NCBI GenBank assembly: GCA_033398695.1
Contig: CM065811.1
Location: forward strand, 117,599,501 to 117,663,500
Origin: Orobanche coerulescens
Lineage: Eukaryota; Streptophyta; Magnoliopsida; Lamiales; Orobanchaceae
Length of the DNA: 64,000 nt
Reading direction: 5' to 3'
Part shown: positions 57,855 to 64,000 of the stretch, one piece after another
Position numbering within the stretch: position 1 is the first letter of the stretch
Layout: the number at the start of each line of letters is the position of its first letter
The notes under the pieces: generated by a model
Told to the model about the DNA's origin: nothing
Databases searched by the model: none
What the model saw: the letters and a program-made list of their open reading frames with translations, nothing else
Position numbers and translations under genes: made by a program

Positions 57855-59027
57855 ATGAAGAAGGACGTAGCGGAGTACGTTTCGAAGTGTTTGACTTGTC
57901 AGCAGGTTAAGATTGAGCATCAGCGACCTGCCGGGATATTAAAGCCGCTTCCGATCCCTGAATGGAAGTGGGAGGACATTTCGATGGATTTCATCACCAA
58001 TATGCCAAGGACTAGAACAGGAATGAACATGATTTGGGTTGTAGTTGATCGACTAACCAAGTCGGCTCATTTCCTAGGGATCAAAGATACATGGGGACCC
58101 GAGAGATTGGCGCGAGTATTTATTGCGGAGATAGTCAGATTGCATGGGACGTCGAAGACCATTATTTCGGATCGAGATGGTCGTTTCGTGTCGCACTTCT
58201 GGAAAGCAGTTCACAAGGCTTTGGGGACTGAGCTCAACTTTAGCACAGCTTATCATCCCCAAACGGACGGTCAGTCCGAAGGGACTATTCAAACTGTAGA
58301 AGACATGCTTAGAGCCTGTGCTTTGGATTGGTCAACTGATTGGGAAGTTCATTTGCCATTAGTTGAATTCACCTACAATAATAGTTGGCATGCTTCAATT
58401 AAGATGGCACCGTTTGAAGCTTTGTACGGGAGAAGATGCCGATCACCCCTGAGTTGGGATGATTCTTCGGATTTGATCGGGACGGAACCGGAATTGATTA
58501 TTCAGACTCAAGAGAAGATAGATTTGATTCGAGAGAGACTATTGACTGCCCAGAGTCGACAGAAGTCTTATGCAGATATACGTCGTCGCCCTCTAGAGTT
58601 CGACGCTGGGGACCACGTACTATTGAAGGTGTCTCCTACACGAGGGATTTTCCGTTTTGGGAGAAGAGGTAAGCTAAGTCCGAGATATATCGGACCATTT
58701 GAGATCCTAGAGAGAGTGGGGGATTTAGCATACAGGTTGGCCTTACCGCCATCGCTGAGTCATGTTCACAATGTGTTTCACGTATCCCAACTGCGGAAGT
58801 ATGTACCGGACCCCAGTCACGTCATTGATTTCGACGAGATCGAGATAGCTAATGATGGCACCTTCGAAGAGAGACCAATCAAGATACTTGAGAGCCGGAT
58901 CAAACAATTGAGGAATAAACCAATACATTTGGTTAAAGTACAATGGTCACGACATGGAGTCGAAGAGGCCACTTGGGAAATGGAGGACGGTATGAAGGCT
59001 AAATATCCGGAGTTGTTTTCAACCTAA
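57855..59027 (+). pseudogene. pol: G3 integrase core and chromodomain-like C-terminus
   Basis: 390 residues open, in frame with RT apart from the TAG at 57843. Zinc finger end YVSKCLTCQQVKIEHQRPAG. Catalytic core: SMDFITNMPRTRTGMNMIWV, TIISDRDGRFVSHFWKAVHK, YHPQTDGQSEGTIQTVEDML (D, D and E kept; the usual R after SE is G). GPFEILERVGDLAYRLALPP and HNVFHVSQLRKYVPDPSHVI are the GPY/F-type module. The tail IKILESRIKQLRNKPIHLVK then VQWSRHGVEEATWEMEDGMK is the Tekay-type chromodomain. Confidence 0.92.
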
Positions 59028-59062
59028 GTTTCGGGACGAAACTTCTTTTTAGGGAGGAAGGA
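59028..59062 (+). other. Polypurine tract of G3 with upstream palindrome
   Basis: TTTCGGGACGAAACTTC, then TTTTTAGGGAGGAAGGA, adjacent to TGTAATACC. The palindrome overlaps the region just after the pol stop. Confidence 0.88.
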
Positions 59063-61411
59063 TGTAATACCCGAGATTTCTGTTATGTAATTGGAACTTG
59101 TGATATTGTAATGATTGTACTTTTGTCTGAGTACTATTCTCCGTATTTCATAATCCATTGTTGTCGAGCGTATAATTTCGTATATGTGATTTAAAGATTG
59201 AAATTCTGTGCATGTAGCGCACGCTACAGGCTACGGGTAGCGTACGCTAACATGGATTCATAGCGCACGCTACAGAGTGTTATTAGCGCACGCTATGCGT
59301 GGTCAATTTGATTGAGACGTGCGGTAGGTGAGATCTGGCCGGGGGACCCTTGTCGGATTGTGTCGAATGAACACGACGGCTTTCGAAAAGCCAAGTCAAC
59401 GCCTTAGCGCACGCTACTGAGCATGTGAATAGCGCACGCTAAGTGCCGACTTGATTAAGTCGATACGGCCGTTAGCGCACGCTACGGCAGGATTAGCGCA
59501 CGCTAATAACCATTTATTATAAATAGATGACATCCTATTCGTGATTTGATTCTTTCTCCTCCCATAACCCGAACTCTTACACTTAGAACATAACTCCTTC
59601 GTCCTAAACACTTCGTATCAACCTCCTAGTTCGAGATTGAAGATCGTATATCATTGAGATTGGTGTTCAAGCCTTCGGTGTTGGATTGCTTCATTTTCCT
59701 CCGTGTTCTTCACTACTTTGAGGTAGGTGATTCTTCACCAATGTTAGTAATGTTCCTAAGGAAGTTGAATCATGTTTGGATAGCAAGTATTTCGTTTATA
59801 ATCGGTCATCTCATGTTAGAAGGATACTTTTGACGTATCGGCACTATATATCGTATGAACTTTTGAACCATCTTATTATAAGGACTCTTAAGCATGTTCA
59901 AATCGATTCATGATCAGTAATCGGATATTACCCAGTTGCTACGTTGTACACGTTGAAATCATGTGTTTTGGAAAGTAAGACGATCGGAACTTAGATTATT
60001 TCTTGAAGATCGTAGATGGATTATGATATTGAGATGACTATCCGTATATTTGTATTTCATAATCATAAAACTTCCACAAACCTTATTAGCATGATATGCC
60101 CGAGGATAACTTGTATTATCACGGTAGAATTCATGAGTTCTTCACCATTCAACCCAGTTTTCGGTTTGCAGTATTCTGCCATGCAAGATTAGCGCACGCT
60201 AACATGTGTGAGTTAACGTGCGCTATCGGGGTTCAGTTAACGCACGAAACGTACGTAGCGTACGTTATGAGACCAGCCGAGTCAGACTGCCAGTCCGTGG
60301 CTAGCGCACGCTAGTCTTATACGATAGCGTACGCTAACAGTCCGGCTTAGCGCACGTTATGTAGAGTACGTAGCGCGCGCTAAGCAATCCAGGCAGATTG
60401 TTTATTTTGAGCTTTTCGGCCGTAGGCCGTGTTGTTAGGCCATTGGTCGACTTGAGATGATTTATGTATCATTCCTTTTGTTAAGGTTCGAGCTTGTTAC
60501 ATTGATTGAAGGAGGTGGCCTTCGAGTGTGTTGAGATCATCGAAGTATTTTCGTTCTTGCCATTTTCGAGGCAAGTATCATATGTCGAGTTCGATTTATA
60601 TTGAATCTTTGATCATGCTTGTGGTTTTATTCATATTGTTGAATATGAGATGTATTTCTGAAAATGCTCATGATATTGGTTGATTATTTGTTCGTATTGA
60701 TGAACATATTGAAATGCATATGTGTATGCATAGTTGATTGATTGATGGTATAAATGATCCGAGGGGATCATGAGGATCTATGCTGAGGGCGCTGGATCGA
60801 ATGTCCACCATGCGTTGGTCCGACGGGATCATCATGGGGATCTATGCTGAGGGCGCTGGATCGCTGGACGGGTTTTCCACCATGCGTTGGTCCGACGGGA
60901 TCATCATGGGGATCTATACCAAGGGCGCTGGATCATTTGGATTACCTGTATTGTGTTGATGGAATCGTGAGGATTCGCATCGTTGGATTCGTAGCGGAAG
61001 TCCGTTTTGCATGTTTTATGATGCATTGATGATTTATTGTATTATGATACTTGTACTAGCATCGTTTTGCTAACCCCTTCGGGGGTGGACATTGTTTTGA
61101 TGTTCAGGTAGCCGAGGAGCGGGAAGGCAACCACAGTACCGACAGGACGATGAAATGGCTCAGTGATGTGATTGATGTTATTGTGTTTGTGATTTGTCTT
61201 TTGGTTCGTTTAGTACTCGAGTACGTCTGTTTTAATAATGTCCTTTCGATATGGTTGTATAAGTTAACTCTTTGATCGGTTGAATCAATATGTCTTTGAA
61301 CTTCACTGGTACGATTGGTTTATATTTACACTCTTTTAAAATTAGCCTTGTAAATCCTTACCTAAAGGGTTTACGGCGCTGTAATCATTCCGAATATCTC
61401 GGGGTGTTACA
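59063..61411 (+). repeat. 3' LTR of G3
   Basis: 2349 bp. It differs from the 5' LTR mainly within the palindrome arrays and at CAG/CTG-containing spots. Confidence 0.93.
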
Positions 61412-63658
61412 AAACACTCCAAAACCATAAATCAAGGGAAACAATTTATAAAACCGTTTAAAATGCCATCGAGAGTTTTAATAGAAAACAATTTTAGGAT
61501 TATCGAATCCTTCTATTTCCAAAAATCAACAGGGTCACAGCCCAAAGGTTTTGTTTTCGCAAATAGAAAACCGATAACAATTTACAGGGTCAGAACCCAA
61601 CATCACGTGTCCTCAACGGACATAAAATCAACGAAACGTAATCACGCACGCGCATCGCCAGACCGGACGCCACCACAGACATCCCACCCGAGGCCTCGAA
61701 GGACCCTCCCGAGCTGGCTAGCGAAACAATTCACAACATATCACAACCATAAGTTATCTTGACATCGTACTCGCAAGTACCGATTCTCGGAGCCCTCTCC
61801 AGACCTACCCGATTAGATAACCTTATGGTCAAATCATATCAAATGGTCGTACTCGCAAGTAACGCGCCACGAGGCCTCACGGGTCCCTACCCGGTAAACA
61901 TCAATCGAATATACCCACAAGTTATCGTGACATCGCACTCGCAAGTGACGATTCTCGGAGCCCTCTCCAGACCTACCCGAATTGATAACCTTGTGGTCGA
62001 ATCATCAATGCATAGATTTCACAACGACAAGGGTTTCACATTTGCCACAATCACAAATATGTCAAATCATGAGTTAATGCCAACAACACTTAGCAAAACA
62101 CCACGTCAAACCATAACGCACCGAAAAGAAACCATATACGTCCACACGCAATACCAAGTGCAACATCAACACCAAACATATCCATAGAATTCACATAGTT
62201 CACAAACCACACCATTCACAAAACACACGCGTTTTGAAAGAGGGCCTTTAACAAGGCTAATCAAATCTTTTGAAAGTTCAATTCAAACGACCACACAAAC
62301 ACATTTAGACGATCACCAATTATCATATCCACAAAACAAGAATTATATGGACAAGGTACTTGCCTCAAAATCGGCACGCAAGTATCCCGACGAACACGGC
62401 TCAACCGGAAAGCTTCGAAACGCCCGATGTTTTCGAAAAGGAAAACGACAACGAACGGAAGGGTTCAACTTGGTTTCTTCGCAAGAAACTCGACCCTAAC
62501 AACATATAATCCATAAATCAACAATCATACGAGGAAGGATAATCGTAGAACGCCCGAAAACCCCTCTATGACATTCTACCGGACACCTTCAAGGCGTCGA
62601 CCAAGAACTCGACCAAAACAACGAATCGATACGATCCAACCATGGAATAACAAGGGAAAAGATATAAAACATCTAAATAATCATCAGTCCATCATAATTC
62701 TAAGTTAAATCGGATTAATCGGACGAAAACAACCAAAATACCCAAATTCCCCAAAACTAGATTTCTAGGAAATCTGACCTGATTCGGTAGATCGGAGGAT
62801 GTTATTGGATGGATGATTGATGATATGAACCTCAAAACTTCATGGATTAATTGTATAACAACACTCCTCCATGATTAGCACAACCTCAGCCTCGGAAGAG
62901 AAGAAGAACGAGTGAGAAATGGCTGAGAAATACGTTGCCAGGCCTTAAATAAAGCCGATCACGGTTACGACGAATCGCCACGGCTTACGACGTAACCGCC
63001 ATGGCGAACTCACACTGGAAATACCGAAAGCGTTACGCACGTTATCGCCAGGGCCTTACGTACGTAATCGCCTTACGACGTAATCGCCGATCACTACCGT
63101 GCGTTACTCGGCCGTGGCGCTCGGCCCCGCATGCCCGGCCATGACTCGGCCGGGACCAACTCCGACGGCCCGAACGACCCCGAAACCCGAACCTGAGTAC
63201 GAATCGAAGATACGGTTACGAAGTACTCGCAAAGACGAATCCGAGCACTAAGAGAACACATGATTCCGACCACCCGAAGGCTCGAAATTCGACAACGGAA
63301 AGTAATTACCCCAAACTTTGGGAAATTACGAAAATGGCCCAAAACGCCCGAAAATCACGATACGTAATCGAAACACCAAGACAAAGCTCGCAACATGAAT
63401 AATAACATTAAATGAACTTACGAGAAAGTCGAAACAACAGTTTCGGACGAGATTCGCAAGAATCGAACTCAAGTGCGGAAAAACCGCTAAAAAACACGGA
63501 ACTCAACAAAACGACACTGAAACGAGCTCGGATGACAAAAAGTGCAGAATTAATCATTCTCGGAATGACTAAACGGTCATGAGAGAGTCGTCAAAACGGA
63601 CTTCCGCCGAAAAAAAAGAAATTTACCGAAAATCGAAAATTGCGGATATTACAGAACC

Positions 63659-64000
63659 TTCCCTCGAAAAGATATATTCTCCTTACTGGCTAGACAGTGT
63701 GACTAGATGCCTTTGAACTGTCCGACCGTTTGTGTAAGTGATCGTATATCCTTCACAAGTGCCCTCCCTGATTTATTCTGTTCTCATTATTGTGCCGTTT
63801 TGTAGTGGACACCATCCCAGTTCTCATGGAGTTTCTAGAGAATTGTGCCTTGCAATTCTCCTTTGAAGCGGCCCCTATTCACTCCAACATAGGTGATTCT
63901 CGTTGAGTGTTTTGAGTAAACCCGTATTTTACTCCACCCGACTATACATTTTCGACTTAAGAATCATTAAAAGCATAAGCTTAACCTATCCCTACGGGTA
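63659..64000 (-). mobile_element. Copia C internal sequence resuming after the nest
   Basis: Begins directly after the second GAACC. It resembles the corresponding untranslated tail of copia A (14820-15140), e.g. GAATCATTAAAAGC here and at 15113. It continues past the window end, so its coding region and 5' LTR lie outside. Confidence 0.7.

Larger units (their letters stand above)
51826..61411 (+). mobile_element. Ty3/gypsy chromovirus G3 (Tekay/Del-like), nearly complete, in the 5' LTR of G1
   Basis: LTRs 51826-54171 and 59063-61411 (2346 and 2349 bp), termini TGTAATACCCG and GGGGTGTTACA, exact duplication AAACA at 51821-51825 and 61412-61416. Met-tRNA primer site, gag, protease, RT, RNase H, integrase, chromodomain-like tail and purine tract all in order. 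LTR size and the C-terminal tail fit the Tekay (Del) clade. It is the only element in the nest with enzymes; frame breaks in gag/protease and one stop before integrase inactivate this copy. Confidence 0.93.
36423..63653 (-). mobile_element. Gypsy LTR element G1, non-coding, carrying two younger gypsy elements
   Basis: Termini TGTAACACCCCC and GATATTACA (plus reading), with the exact duplication GAACC at 36418-36422 and 63654-63658. LTRs are 36423-39191 and 51296-63653; the latter contains G3. Purine tract right of the left LTR and Met-tRNA primer site left of the right LTR make it minus-oriented. The interior, without G2, is only about 2.7 kb (39192-39659 and 49023-51295) and has no gag or pol that I can recognise. 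It is a LARD-like non-autonomous element by structure. Confidence 0.88.
51296..63653 (-). repeat. 5' LTR of G1, split by G3
   Basis: 51296-51825 and 61412-63653 together align to 36423-39191. The break falls at GGGTAAAACA|CTCC of the intact LTR. The U3 palindrome cluster is at about 62955-63113. Confidence 0.92.

Noticed and set aside
51826..61411. G3 as an intact, active retrotransposon
   Set aside because: It has a stop in gag, frame changes at the knuckle and protease, and a TAG before the integrase core.
1..64000. tRNA, rRNA, hammerhead ribozyme or telomere/centromere satellite sequence
   Set aside because: I saw no cloverleaf with a GGTTCRANNCC arm, no rRNA-like blocks, no CTGATGA...GAAA pairing and no TTTAGGG arrays. 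The tRNA-like words found are primer sites of the retroelements.

Overview
The window is plant nuclear DNA, probably from a eudicot, and consists almost entirely of transposable elements. I find no intact host gene, rRNA, tRNA or CRISPR array. Evidence for a plant is the set of Ty1/copia and Ty3/gypsy (chromovirus) polyproteins with plant-type LTRs, initiator-Met-tRNA primer sites, and Stowaway-, Emigrant- and hAT-like elements. I can support eight LTR-retrotransposon insertions from matching LTR ends, target-site duplications (TSDs) or primer/polypurine sites, plus one solo LTR and several DNA transposons. Every coding region is broken by stops or frameshifts.

Layout. 1-3495: a truncated hAT-like element, an LTR remnant, a Stowaway MITE and a ~300-bp tandem repeat with Helitron-like hairpins. 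3496-11873: a gypsy element 'E1' (TSD ACACA) with a broken gag, no recognisable pol and an antisense accessory reading region. 11874-14051: old repeats and a hAT-like MITE with a perfect 8-bp TSD. 14052-20529: copia element 'A' (minus strand, TSD CTTAC), with a DNA transposon in its 5' LTR. 20903-29207: copia element 'B' (plus strand, TSD GTTTA), with a solo copia LTR in its 5' LTR and an Emigrant/pogo-like element in its 3' LTR. 29846-35239: a nearly full-length Reina-type chromovirus (minus strand).

35373-64000 is one nest. Copia 'C' (minus) is interrupted by gypsy 'G1' (36423-63653, TSD GAACC). G1 carries the gag-only gypsy 'G2' in its interior (39660-49017, TSD AAACC). It carries the Tekay-like chromovirus 'G3' in its 5' LTR (51826-61411, TSD AAACA). 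G3 is the only one of these three with gag, protease, RT, RNase H, integrase and chromodomain. G1 (no coding region) and G2 (gag only) have the same kind of LTR termini, primer site and pre-polypurine-tract palindrome. They look like non-autonomous relatives that an element of G3's kind could mobilise in trans (inference).

The most unusual signal is in the LTR promoters. In several families that are otherwise unlike one another, the U3 region just upstream of the TATA box carries an array of short palindromic CpG-rich motifs. In G2, G3 and the solo copia LTR these fit one loose consensus around a CGTRCG core; G1 has a shorter variant and E1 has CGATCG palindromes. A second point is a caution. 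Differences between paired LTRs are concentrated at CAG/CTG/CCGG-like sites and include many indels, so some frameshifts may be consensus errors in the assembly rather than biological decay.
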